Assembly (NCBI GenBank): GCA_016861045.1
Contig: BOKP01000002.1
Location: 310,001 to 374,000, forward strand
From: Actinomycetes bacterium
GTDB taxonomy: Bacteria; Actinomycetota; Thermoleophilia; Solirubrobacterales; 70-9
Direction: 5' to 3'
Length of the DNA stretch: 64,000 nucleotides
Every line of letters starts with the position of its first letter. Within the stretch, counting starts at the first letter, position 1. The notes beneath the pieces are model-generated. The model was given only the letters and a program-made list of their open reading frames with translations. It had not been told where the DNA came from and did no database searches. The translations under genes and the position numbers were made by a program. Below, in pieces: positions 24,698 through 32,373 of the stretch.

Positions 24698-26563
24698 TCA
24701 TCGCGCTTTCACGACCACGCGTCGAGACTTCGAGCCCGACGGCGCCTTGTAGGGCCAGCGCTGCTCTCGGGCGACCTTGACTCGGAAGCGGAAGCGCGCG
24801 TCGCGCTCGTAGAAGGTCCCGAAGCGGTAGCGGAGCCGGTAGCGGCCGCGGTCGTTGGTCCGGAAGGCCTCGCGGACCGTGTTCCAGCTGCTCGGCCCCT
24901 CGCGGACCTGGAGCTCGACCAGCTTGCCGCCGGCCGGAATCCTGGCGCCGAGTCGGCCGACCTTGCCGCGGAAGACCACCGCCTTGCCGGCCCGTACCTT
25001 GCGCCTGGAGACGCGAAAGCTGGCGCGGCTTCTGACCGCGAGCCGGCCCGCGCTCGAGCGTCGGTTCAGGTACCGCGGCGTGCCCTCGTAGATCGCCGTG
25101 ACCGCGCGGGAGGGGCCCGCTGGGAGCTTTGAGGCGAAGCGGCCACGAGCGTCGGTTCGCACCTCGCGGACGCGACGATCGATCAGGGCGCCCGGACCGA
25201 AGTACTCCTCGATCCGCACCTCGTGGTTCCGCAGGGGCTCGCCCGAGCTGTCCATCAGGCGACCGGCGACGCGTGAGTCGGTCCCGTAGGAGACGGTCTG
25301 CCGAGGCGAGCCACCGGGCATGTGCGTGCTGAGACGCACGGGCTCGCGCAGCGGGAAGCTCAGCACCATCGGCTCGCCGTTAGCGCGGCTCGCGCTATCG
25401 GCGGCGTTGCCGGCCACGTCTGAAGCCTCGGCCTTGAACTCGTAGCGGCCGGGTGGGTACGAGGCGGAGTCGACCCGCGCGCGGAGCTCACCACCCTCGT
25501 GGCGCGTGGAGAGCGGCTCCCACTCGCTTTCGCCCTGCGCGCGAAACAGGATCCTGCCTGAGGCGACCCCTGAGTGCGGGTCGGAGACAGGAGCGCGGAT
25601 CAGCTCGGGATCGCTCGGATCCTGCTCGTTGGCGAACGCGAGCTGCGGCGGGGCGTTGTCGACCCAGACGGTCCGTTGATCGCACCTACGGTTGCCGGCG
25701 AAGTCGATCGCGCAGACGGAGGTCGCGTTGGCGCCGTTGCGGAAGGGTGCCCGGGTTGTGTCGGCGGTGAGCCTGAGCTCTCCGTTCGGGCCGCAAGGGA
25801 TGACGCGGCTCGAGAGCGCGGTGCCGGGGATCCTGCCCGGGCACTGGCCGTTCGTCAGTGCAAGCTGTGCGCCGTTCGTGGTAGCGACGATGCGTTCCAG
25901 CCCTGTGCCCTCATCGAGCGCAACCGCGGTGAGCCCATGGCTACCGCGCCGCCAGCCGGACGCCCACAGCGAGCCATCGAGGCCGCTGAAACTGGGATCC
26001 CGATAGTCGGCGACGGTCATCCGCACATTTCGCATCCAGGTCTTCGCCTGATCCGACCTCGGGCAGCCGCCGCCACGATCGCACCTCAGCCAGGCGACGA
26101 TCTGACTGGCCGGCGGGAACCGGAGCGCTATCGAGCGGAAGGGGGCAGCATCGGTCTGTCCGCTCACGATCCGCTTCGTCTCCCTGCCCGCGGCGTCGGC
26201 GGCGAAGATACGCGCGTGATGGCCTGAGTCGTTTCGGGCCTTGTACTGGAGAGAGGCACCGACGATCGCGAGCGGAGCGGGCGCCGACCAGCGAGCGAGC
26301 CCGAGCCGTCCGGTCTCGGCGTCCTTTACGTTGAGCAGCTTGAGCGCGTAGTCCTGGCTCGCTTCCGCGCAGAAGTTGTGGCCCTCGTAGGCGCGGCTGT
26401 CGCTGACGGAAGCCTGATGCCCTCGGTTGAGCGGGTCGCACTGAACGACCGTGTACTCCCCTCCGGCCGCGCTCGCAGTCGGGGCGTGCAGCCCGACCAG
26501 CGCCGCCGTGAGCATCGCCGCGACTCCGGCCACTCCGAGTCGCCTCCAACTGCTTGCGGTCAT
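24698..26563 (-). CDS. large secreted surface protein
   Basis: 621 residues from ATG 26563, chosen because GAAGGAGAT precedes it. Signal peptide LGVAGVAAMLTAALVGLHAPTASA. Then a Cys-containing N-terminal domain (VVQCDPLNRG, HNFCAEASQDY), a segment typical of Ig-like folds (VWVDNAPPQLAFANEQDPSD, FKAEASDVAGNAADSA), and two Ig/CNA-B-like repeats (VSYGTDSRVAGRLMDSSGEPL; FRVSRRKVRAGKAVVFRGKV). No LPXTG. It follows the tethered sigma factor by 26 bp. Inference: contact or adhesion protein of the element. Confidence 0.65.
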   Translation of the reverse strand: MTASSWRRLGVAGVAAMLTAALVGLHAPTASAAGGEYTVVQCDPLNRGHQASVSDSRAYEGHNFCAEASQDYALKLLNVKDAETGRLGLARWSAPAPLAIVGASLQYKARNDSGHHARIFAADAAGRETKRIVSGQTDAAPFRSIALRFPPASQIVAWLRCDRGGGCPRSDQAKTWMRNVRMTVADYRDPSFSGLDGSLWASGWRRGSHGLTAVALDEGTGLERIVATTNGAQLALTNGQCPGRIPGTALSSRVIPCGPNGELRLTADTTRAPFRNGANATSVCAIDFAGNRRCDQRTVWVDNAPPQLAFANEQDPSDPELIRAPVSDPHSGVASGRILFRAQGESEWEPLSTRHEGGELRARVDSASYPPGRYEFKAEASDVAGNAADSASRANGEPMVLSFPLREPVRLSTHMPGGSPRQTVSYGTDSRVAGRLMDSSGEPLRNHEVRIEEYFGPGALIDRRVREVRTDARGRFASKLPAGPSRAVTAIYEGTPRYLNRRSSAGRLAVRSRASFRVSRRKVRAGKAVVFRGKVGRLGARIPAGGKLVELQVREGPSSWNTVREAFRTNDRGRYRLRYRFGTFYERDARFRFRVKVAREQRWPYKAPSGSKSRRVVVKAR

Positions 26564-26589
26564 CAGATCTCCTTCGCGCATCGATCTAC

Positions 26590-28005
26590 CTACGGTCCGA
26601 ACTCACGCTGAACGGCCGAGCCTCCCCCGCCGCTACTGCCGGATCCACCGCTGCTGCTGCTCGTGGTGGGCTGCGGAGCGGTGGCCGAGACGACTCCAAA
26701 CTCCTGCTCGCTGGCGGGTGCGCTCGGCGCGGCCGTCTGCGGCGGCTCGGACGCCGAGGGCTCCGGCTCCGGGCTCTGCTCCGGCTCCGGCTCGGGGTCC
26801 TGCTTGGGAGCGGGCGTCGGCTCGGGAAGAGCGATCGGTTTGCTCTCCTCAAGGGGCACAGGCGCCGCTGGCTCGACGGCCTCGACGACCTTCGCGGGCG
26901 GCTTGTCGTCGCGATCCTCCTTGCCGCCGAGATCGGGCCCGATGCCGGGCACGACACCGGCGGCGACGCAGGCGGTGGCCGCGGCACCGGTGCCGATGCA
27001 GGCGGTGGCGATCTTGCCGGCGCCGCCAAGGCCAGCGAGCTTGGCGAGCGCTCCGCTGGCGGCGGCGCCGCTGCCCCGCGTACCGGCGGCGATCGTCGCG
27101 CTGGAGCTCGCCGCATCGCCCAGCTCGGCCGAGCGGCCGCCGGCGCCCGGCAGGTGCTCGCGGATCCGATCCGGCAGGGCAAGCAGCCGCTCGACGACGC
27201 TGGCGGATGCGTCCGGCTCGATCGTGATCGGCGTGAGCGCCGCGGCAGTCGACTCGTGTGCGGCGCGGAGCTCACGCGCGGTTGCCGCCGCGCGCGGATC
27301 GGTGCGGATGAGAAGCTCGGCGCGGCGGCGCTCGGGGGCGGAGGCGACGCCCGCAATGTAGGCGCCTAGCAGGGTGCGCTGAAGGCGGGCGAAGCGGCTG
27401 TCCTCGAGGTTGGCGGAGACCGTGTCGACGGCCCGGCGCAGCCGGTGCCGGTAGGTGCTCCGCGGAAGGCCAAGCCGTTCGCAGGCCTCCTCGGTCGAGA
27501 GGCGCTCGAAGAAGCGGACCCGGTAGGCGGCGCGGTGCTCGGCGCTCAGCTGCTCGACGGCCTCGATCGCGTGAGCCAGATCAACCCGGTGCTCGAGCCG
27601 CTCCTCGGCCGTCGCCTCGCGATCCTCGATCTCGGCGAAGATGCCGTCCGCAGGATCGGTCGAGGCCTCGCGGCGGTCGCGGACCAGGTCCCGCGCATCA
27701 CGCCAGGCGATCGTCCGCAGATAGCCGGCGAGGTCCGAGATCGCCTCGCCGCCGAGCCGCTTTCTGAGGACGGACTCCCAAGCCCCCTGGGCGATGTCCT
27801 CGACATCGTCGTGATCCAGCGTCCCGCGGAAGCGAGCTCGCAGGTACTCAACCAGCTCCGCCCTGATCGCGCCAACCTCTGAGTCCCGAAATCCGTTGCA
27901 TCCGACCACGCGCACCGCAGCGCCGTTGCTCCCCGCAGCGCGCTCCGCCCCGCCGTTCCGCTCGCCGGCCGGGCCGTCCTCCGTGATGCGCTCCGCGTTG
28001 GCCAT
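26590..28005 (-). CDS. membrane-tethered sigma factor with external tail ending REFGP
   Basis: 471 residues. Sigma region 2 (EYLRARFRGTLDHDDVEDIAQ, AGYLRTIAWRDARDLVRD) and region 4 (LSAEHRAAYRVRFFERL, then STEEACERLGLPRSTYRHRL) fill residues 1-210. A linker follows, then a hydrophobic Ala/Gly segment (KIATACIGTGAAATACVAAGVV, about 315-352), a Pro/Glu-rich stretch (EPTPAPKQDPEPEPEQSPEP) and the end AVQREFGP. The last five residues equal those of the transfer protein at 22169-22819. Its promoter is the same type as those of the transfer operons, so it may control itself and them. The membrane segment is weakly hydrophobic and needs confirmation. Confidence 0.75.
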   Translation of the reverse strand: MANAERITEDGPAGERNGGAERAAGSNGAAVRVVGCNGFRDSEVGAIRAELVEYLRARFRGTLDHDDVEDIAQGAWESVLRKRLGGEAISDLAGYLRTIAWRDARDLVRDRREASTDPADGIFAEIEDREATAEERLEHRVDLAHAIEAVEQLSAEHRAAYRVRFFERLSTEEACERLGLPRSTYRHRLRRAVDTVSANLEDSRFARLQRTLLGAYIAGVASAPERRRAELLIRTDPRAAATARELRAAHESTAAALTPITIEPDASASVVERLLALPDRIREHLPGAGGRSAELGDAASSSATIAAGTRGSGAAASGALAKLAGLGGAGKIATACIGTGAAATACVAAGVVPGIGPDLGGKEDRDDKPPAKVVEAVEPAAPVPLEESKPIALPEPTPAPKQDPEPEPEQSPEPEPSASEPPQTAAPSAPASEQEFGVVSATAPQPTTSSSSGGSGSSGGGGSAVQREFGP

Positions 28006-28013
28006 CTACCTCT

Positions 28014-28042
28014 TACGTCGCGAAACTCACCAGAAAGTCCAA
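28014..28042 (-). promoter_or_regulatory. element promoter 3: TTGGACT-N15-CGACGTA
   Basis: TTGGACT at 28042-28036, 15-nt spacer, CGACGTA at 28020-28014, then 8 nt to the ATG of the tethered sigma factor. Suggests autoregulation and a leaderless transcript. Confidence 0.75.
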
Positions 28043-28116
28043 CCCAACTTCAGAAAAAACTCCTGATCAGATGCTTCCACCCCCCGTCCGTCCCTTCAAC
28101 CACCAACCTTCCCGAA

Positions 28117-28185
28117 CCGCAGCCGACCCCATCCACACACCCCTTGTTTTCTCTATTCATGGTGTGGGGGTGGGGTCGGCTGCGG
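28117..28185. repeat. 25-bp inverted repeat with 19-nt AT-rich loop, candidate oriT or origin
   Basis: Left arm 28117-28141 and right arm 28161-28185: the outer 15 bp pair perfectly (CCGCAGCCGACCCCA with its complement). The inner 10 positions hold 8 pairs, one G-T and one mismatch. Loop CCTTGTTTTCTCTATTCAT. It lies in the 290-bp non-coding gap that ends the conjugation block, with a direct repeat (28233-28253) beside it. It could instead be a bidirectional terminator, but it lies between two minus-strand genes, upstream of the sigma-factor promoter. Confidence 0.55.
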
Positions 28186-28232
28186 TGAGGGCCTATGACG
28201 CTCTGAATAGCGCTAGGTGGGGTGGATTGGCG

Positions 28233-28253
28233 GTCCATAGCTGTGTCCATAGC
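28233..28253 (+). repeat. direct repeat GTCCATAGC x2
   Basis: Two copies of GTCCATAGC (28233-28241 and 28245-28253), 12 bp apart, 48 bp from the long hairpin. Might be binding sites of a transfer or replication protein. Confidence 0.4.
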
Positions 28254-28303
28254 CGGAGCTGCATGGAACTACTCGGCCCCGCCGACGCCGGCCGTGGACA
28301 CTC

Positions 28304-28921
28304 TCAGCGCTCGAGGGCGTAGGCCTTGATGTCAGCCTCGAGCGCCGCCTCATCCTCGTAGACACCCTGATGCGTGAAGGTCAGCTCGCCCGCTGAGTTG
28401 TAGAAGGCCGTCGTCGGCCACGCTCGGCCGCCACCGAACGAGCGGGCGATCTCAGTGTCGGGGTCGAAGTAGTGCGGGTAAGGCGTTGGCATTCCACGCA
28501 AAAAAGTCTCGGCCGCGTCTCTGTCGTCCTCGGAATCCACGCCGAGGAAGGCAACGCGCCCACCGTACTTGACCGCGAGATTCCGAAGGAACGGGAACTC
28601 GAAGCGGCACGGTCCGCACCATGAGGCCCACTGGTTGACGACGATCGGATCTCCGCGCAGCCGCTCGAGCTGCATCTCGAACGCCCCCAGCCCGCCATCG
28701 AGGATCTGGTTCCCGCGCTCGACGAGACGGCCGAGCTCGCCGTTGGCTTCGACCTCGGGGATCTCCCCCGGCGGGGGAACGGCATCACTCGGAAACTCCT
28801 CGGACCCACAGGCGACCAGGGCCAGCCCGGCGGCAAGCAGCGCGAGGCCGCCGACGGCCCTCGAAAACCCCCGGCGCTGCGCCGCCCGGACGCCGGCCGA
28901 GCGATCAAGCCCGCCTTTCAA
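28304..28921 (-). CDS. TlpA/ResA-like thioredoxin lipoprotein
   Basis: 205 residues, TTG start overlapping the preceding stop (TTGA). Signal and lipobox GLALLAAGLALVAC, then a thioredoxin fold with the redox pair in NQWASWCGPCRFEFPFLR and cis-Pro region RAWPTTAFY. Known: TlpA/ResA proteins reduce extracytoplasmic thiols, for example in cytochrome c or copper-site assembly. Paired with the lipoprotein upstream, both under the operator at 29948-29964. Confidence 0.85.
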   Translation of the reverse strand: MKGGLDRSAGVRAAQRRGFSRAVGGLALLAAGLALVACGSEEFPSDAVPPPGEIPEVEANGELGRLVERGNQILDGGLGAFEMQLERLRGDPIVVNQWASWCGPCRFEFPFLRNLAVKYGGRVAFLGVDSEDDRDAAETFLRGMPTPYPHYFDPDTEIARSFGGGRAWPTTAFYNSAGELTFTHQGVYEDEAALEADIKAYALER

Positions 28922-29940
28922 CCAACCACCTTTTGCACCGCTCGGTCGAGCTCGTCGGCGCTGAATCCGCCTTCTATTGCCTTCGAGACGCGGCCTTCCC
29001 GGTCGATGACGAAGAGCCAGGGCTCGGTGCGCAGCCCGAAGGCCCGGAGTTGGGGCCGCACGCCATTGTCGATCAAGTTCTCGCGGTAGACCTCCATGTG
29101 GATGAAGGCAACCTCATCCGGCTCGAACTCGTTTTTGACCTGCTCCGCGACGTCGACGACGGGTCCGCAGACTCGGCTCTGGCAGAGCGCCGGAGTGGCG
29201 AAGAGCAACACGATCGGCCTCTCCCCGAGCGCATCGGCAAAGTCGACCTCGTGCATCGTGTCCGGCGGTTGTCGGGTCTCGATTTCGGTGATGAGGCCGA
29301 CGTCTTCGGCGGTCGGCGTATGGATCTGCGGCGCCTTCTCCCCCACCGCGGGGATCCGGGCGTAGCTTTTCACCTCGATGCTCGGCATCCGCGTCGCCAC
29401 CAACGAGCCTCCATCGCGCACCAGCGCCAGAAGCCGCCACTCTCCCCGCTTGGGCAGCTCGAGATCGGTCACGTAGATCCCGGTGATCGCGTCCGGGTCC
29501 CCGGAGGATGTCTTCGAGGTGAATGCGCCTTCGGTGGCGAGCCTCTCGAGCCTGGCCGGGTAGGGGCCGCGCGCGTCCCCTTCTGCGCCATGGGCCGCGT
29601 AGACCGCGACCTCGGCGTCATCGATCTGCTCGCGGGCAACGGTGAACATCCCGAATCCGAAGCGGTTCTTGCCCGGCCGAGAGACGCGACCCGCGGGCGA
29701 GGCGACGAGATCATTGCTGAGTTCCCCGGCTTCATCGGTCGCGATCTGCTCCAGGGAGCGACCCGCCGGCGCGGGGAAGGACGCCGCCTCAGGGGTCACT
29801 TGAGCGGAGGGCTCGGTGCTCGCATCCCCCTCGCCGCCACAGCCCAGCATCACGCCGAGCACCAGAAGCAGCGGCAGCAAGCACACCGCCCGCCGCGACG
29901 TCGCCGTTGCCTGAGCTGAGGATCCGCAGCGTTCGTTCAT
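28918..29940 (-). CDS. lipoprotein with C-terminal thioredoxin-like domain
   Basis: 340 residues from ATG 29940 (a TTG at 29946 is the alternative). Lipobox LLLVLGVMLGCGGEG. The N-terminal part is a beta-rich domain with FGFGMFTVAREQIDDAEVAVY; the C-terminal part (VLLFATPALCQSRVCGPVVD) is thioredoxin-like with Cys spaced C-x4-C rather than CxxC. Resembles SCO1-like or redoxin proteins. First gene of the pair with the TlpA-like protein; operator 8 bp upstream. Confidence 0.7.
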   Translation of the reverse strand: MNERCGSSAQATATSRRAVCLLPLLLVLGVMLGCGGEGDASTEPSAQVTPEAASFPAPAGRSLEQIATDEAGELSNDLVASPAGRVSRPGKNRFGFGMFTVAREQIDDAEVAVYAAHGAEGDARGPYPARLERLATEGAFTSKTSSGDPDAITGIYVTDLELPKRGEWRLLALVRDGGSLVATRMPSIEVKSYARIPAVGEKAPQIHTPTAEDVGLITEIETRQPPDTMHEVDFADALGERPIVLLFATPALCQSRVCGPVVDVAEQVKNEFEPDEVAFIHMEVYRENLIDNGVRPQLRAFGLRTEPWLFVIDREGRVSKAIEGGFSADELDRAVQKVVG

Positions 29941-29947
29941 CGTCAAG

Positions 29948-29964
29948 TACTACGGAACCTAGCA
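29948..29964 (-). promoter_or_regulatory. BlaI-type operator 1
   Basis: TACTACGGAACCTAGCA (17-nt form, one half degenerate), just before the lipoprotein start. One of eight related dyads in 29.9-43.6 kb. Confidence 0.55.
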
Positions 29965-30078
29965 GGAGCACCTCGCCGGCCAGCGCAGCGACATAGGGAG
30001 CTGCCGCGGGGTTCTTGAGTGGGCGATGCCCTCAGCGGGGAGGGCCGGACTAAAGGATTCGCTACCGTTGCCGACAAC

Positions 30079-30098
30079 TACTACGCTCAATCGTATTC
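30079..30098 (+). promoter_or_regulatory. BlaI-type operator 2
   Basis: TACTACGCTCAATCGTATTC (20-nt form, TACTACG-N6-CGTAttc), ending 2 bp before ATG 30101. Confidence 0.6.
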
Positions 30099-30100
30099 AG

Positions 30101-30346
30101 ATGGAACTCGCTCTCCTGATCGTCGCGGCGCTCGTCGCCTTCTCTCTCTGCCCCTTGATGATGTGGTGGCAGCGTCGCCGTGGCCGACCGGCTCCGTGCT
30201 GCGAGCCTCGACGGCTCCTTTCCTCCACCACGCCTGAGGCCACGGCGCACTCGGTGCAGAACCGTCAGCGCGCGCTCGCCGAGTGGGTCGCATCGCTTCG
30301 GCCCTCAGAGAGCTCGGCCTCGGAGAAGGCGCGAGCGGATGGATAG
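30101..30346 (+). CDS. small membrane protein at head of the CcdA operon
   Basis: 81 residues. One N-terminal membrane segment (LALLIVAALVAFSLCPLMMWW) with a Cys inside, a basic RRRGRPAPCCEPRR containing adjacent cysteines, and a soluble end. Its stop lies inside the next gene (8-bp overlap). Operator 2 lies 2 bp before the ATG, leaving no room for a Shine-Dalgarno. Not recognised; the cysteines and the operon suggest a metal or redox role. Confidence 0.6.
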   Translation: MELALLIVAALVAFSLCPLMMWWQRRRGRPAPCCEPRRLLSSTTPEATAHSVQNRQRALAEWVASLRPSESSASEKARADG

Positions 30347-31286
30347 CAGTCTGCTCTTCGGAGGCTCGGCGCTGGCGGCCGCGATCGCGGGCGGGGTGGC
30401 GCTGTTCGCCCCGTGCTGCATCTCGGTGATGCTGCCGGCCTACTTCGCCAGCGCCTTCCAGAATCGGCGCGTGCTTGTCGGCATGACCTTCCTCTTCGCC
30501 GCCGGCGTAGCCACGGTGATCCTGCCGATCGCGCTGGGGGCGGCCGCGCTGCAGCAGTTCTTCACTGCCGAACACAGCCTCGTCTTCGGGATCGGCGGGG
30601 CGCTGATGCTGGCACTCGCGGCATATGTGTTGCTCGGCGGTCGCTTCCATCTGCCGATGCCGGGACGAGCCGCAGGCGCCCCCACCGGTCCCCTGGGGGT
30701 CTACGGGCTTGGGATCTTCTCGGGAGTCGCAAGCTCGTGCTGTGCGCCGGTCCTCGCCGGGGTCCTCGCGCTCTCGGGCGTCGCGTCGTCGTTCGGCTAC
30801 GCGCTGGGCCTCGGCTCCGCCTACGTGTTCGGCATGGTCGCACCGCTCTTCCTGCTCTCCGTCCTGTGGGGGCGGCTCGGCGATCGCGCCCGGGCGAGGG
30901 TCTTCCGCCCGCGGACGTTGCACTACCGGATCGGGCCGCTCGAGCGCTCGCTGAGCGGCAGCGCTCTGGCCAGCGGCCTGCTCTTGGCCCTGATGGGGGT
31001 CGCGACGCTGGTGATCGGGCTGACGACCGACGGTATGCCGGCGGCTGGAGGCTGGCAGGCCGAGATCTCGGCTGAGCTGCAGCACTACGGCAGCGCGCTC
31101 ACCGACGCGCTCTCGGGAGTGCCCGGGTGGGCCGCCGCCCTGGTGCTGGTCGCGATCGTCGGCCTCCTCGCTCGCCGCGCGTTCGGCGAGCAGCTGCGGC
31201 GGTCCGAAACCACCACGTCCACCGCCCCCGCCCCGGAGCCGGCGAGCGACACCGACCTCGATCGCTCCGCCAGCCCGGCGCGGTAA
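30339..31286 (+). CDS. CcdA/DsbD-like thiol-redox membrane protein
   Basis: 315 residues. About seven membrane segments; paired-cysteine motifs in the helices, GVALFAPCCISVMLPAYF and GVASSCCAPVLAGVLALS, where CcdA has its redox Cys. Known: CcdA passes electrons from cytoplasmic thioredoxin to extracytoplasmic thiol proteins. Followed by a membrane-anchored redoxin (31311) and a glutaredoxin-like protein (32087). Confidence 0.8.
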   Translation: MDSSLLFGGSALAAAIAGGVALFAPCCISVMLPAYFASAFQNRRVLVGMTFLFAAGVATVILPIALGAAALQQFFTAEHSLVFGIGGALMLALAAYVLLGGRFHLPMPGRAAGAPTGPLGVYGLGIFSGVASSCCAPVLAGVLALSGVASSFGYALGLGSAYVFGMVAPLFLLSVLWGRLGDRARARVFRPRTLHYRIGPLERSLSGSALASGLLLALMGVATLVIGLTTDGMPAAGGWQAEISAELQHYGSALTDALSGVPGWAAALVLVAIVGLLARRAFGEQLRRSETTTSTAPAPEPASDTDLDRSASPAR

Positions 31287-31310
31287 CGACCCTCAGATCA
31301 AGGACCAGGA

Positions 31311-32069
31311 ATGCCAGAAAGCGAGATTCAGATGAGCAAAAAGCAAAGCAAGCAAAGCGAGGAGCGGGAGCGGCAACGCGAGGAACGTCGCCGGCGGGAG
31401 GCCGAGGAGGAGGCGCGGCGCCGGAAGCAGGGACTGCAGTGGAAGGTCGCCGGTGCCCTCGGCACCGCGCTCCTGCTGCTGCTGGGTGTCTTCTTGGTCA
31501 GCGGCAGCGGAGGCAGTAGCTCGCCGAGCGCGTCCGCGGCGACGGGAGGCGGCGCCGGCGAGTACCCGTATGCCGTGGGCAGCCCCGCGGGCGGCGAGAA
31601 GGCCCCGCAGATCATGCTGCCGGCGAGCGACGGCGGGACCTTCGACCTGGCCGCCCAGCGCGGCAAGAGCACCCTTCTCTACTTCCAGGAGGGGCTCATG
31701 TGCCAGCCGTGCTGGGATCAGATCACCGATCTCGAGCCGCGCATGCGCGAGCTGCGCAAGCTCGGCGTCGACCAGCTGGTGTCGATCACCACCGACCCGG
31801 TCGACGCGATCGAGCAGAAGGTCGCCGACGAGGGAATCGACGTTCCGGTGCTCTCCGACGAGGACCTCGCGGTATCCCGCGCCTACGGGACCAACCTGTA
31901 CGGGATGATGGGCGAGGGCTACAACGGCCACTCGTTCATCCTGGTCGGGCCCGACGGCAGGATCCGCTGGCGCGCCGACTACGGCGGCGATCCGAACTAC
32001 TTCATGTACATCCCGGTACCGAACCTGCTGGCGGACATGCGGGAGGGCATGGACGCGGCGTCGCAGTAG
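31311..32069 (+). CDS. membrane-anchored AhpC/TSA-type redoxin
   Basis: 252 residues. Basic, Lys/Arg/Glu-rich cytoplasmic start, membrane segment AGALGTALLLLLGVFLVSG, then a redoxin domain (KAPQIMLPASDGGTFDLAAQ) with active site QEGLMCQPCWDQI. Start at 31311; ATG 31332 is possible. Partner of the CcdA-like protein 25 bp upstream, probably the receiver of its electrons. Confidence 0.8.
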   Translation: MPESEIQMSKKQSKQSEERERQREERRRREAEEEARRRKQGLQWKVAGALGTALLLLLGVFLVSGSGGSSSPSASAATGGGAGEYPYAVGSPAGGEKAPQIMLPASDGGTFDLAAQRGKSTLLYFQEGLMCQPCWDQITDLEPRMRELRKLGVDQLVSITTDPVDAIEQKVADEGIDVPVLSDEDLAVSRAYGTNLYGMMGEGYNGHSFILVGPDGRIRWRADYGGDPNYFMYIPVPNLLADMREGMDAASQ

Positions 32070-32086
32070 CCACCGCGAGAAGAGAG

Positions 32087-32362
32087 ATGGACGATCAGCG
32101 GCCGATCGAGGTGTGGCTTCTGACGCAGGGCCAGTGCAGATTCTGCGTCGAGGCCAAGGAGCTGTTGGCCGCGCTGGCGGTCGAGCTCCCCCTCAGGGTC
32201 GAGGAGATCGAGCTCGACTCCGACCGCGGCCGCCGGCTGGCCGCCGAGGGCGGGGTGCTGTTTCCGCCCGGCATCTTCATCGAAGGTCGCCCCGTCTCCT
32301 ACGGTCGCCCGTCGCGGCGGCGGCTGCGCAGGGAGCTCCATCGGGCTGGGCTCGCGAGCTGA
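32087..32362 (+). CDS. glutaredoxin-like thiol protein
   Basis: 91 residues from ATG 32087 with AGAGAG before it. Starts with a beta strand and TQGQCRFCVEAKELL (CRFC active site), then GGVLFPPGIFIEGRPVSYG, the cis-Pro and glycine turn of glutaredoxins. Cytoplasmic. Last gene of the CcdA operon; converges with the TlpA-like gene at 32374. Confidence 0.8.
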   Translation: MDDQRPIEVWLLTQGQCRFCVEAKELLAALAVELPLRVEEIELDSDRGRRLAAEGGVLFPPGIFIEGRPVSYGRPSRRRLRRELHRAGLAS

Positions 32363-32373
32363 CCTGGCGCCGC

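Larger units (their letters stand above)
7219..28303 (-). mobile_element. integrative conjugative element core (integration plus type IV transfer genes)
   Basis: One-directional block holding integrase, excisionase-like HTH, VirD4-like coupling protein, Replic_Relax-like protein, sigma factor, SSB, cell-wall hydrolase, VirB6-, VirB4-, TcpE/PrgI-, VirB2- and TcpC/VirB8-like proteins, ArdC-like protein, and a sigma-factor/secreted-protein operon. It ends in a non-coding region with a long hairpin (28117-28185). Three operons share one promoter type. This gene set is that of Gram-positive-type conjugation. Confidence 0.85.

Noticed and set aside
28204-28212. TGAATAGCG, a 9-nt match to the tRNA 3' end
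   Set aside because: Too short in a 64-kb window to be meaningful.
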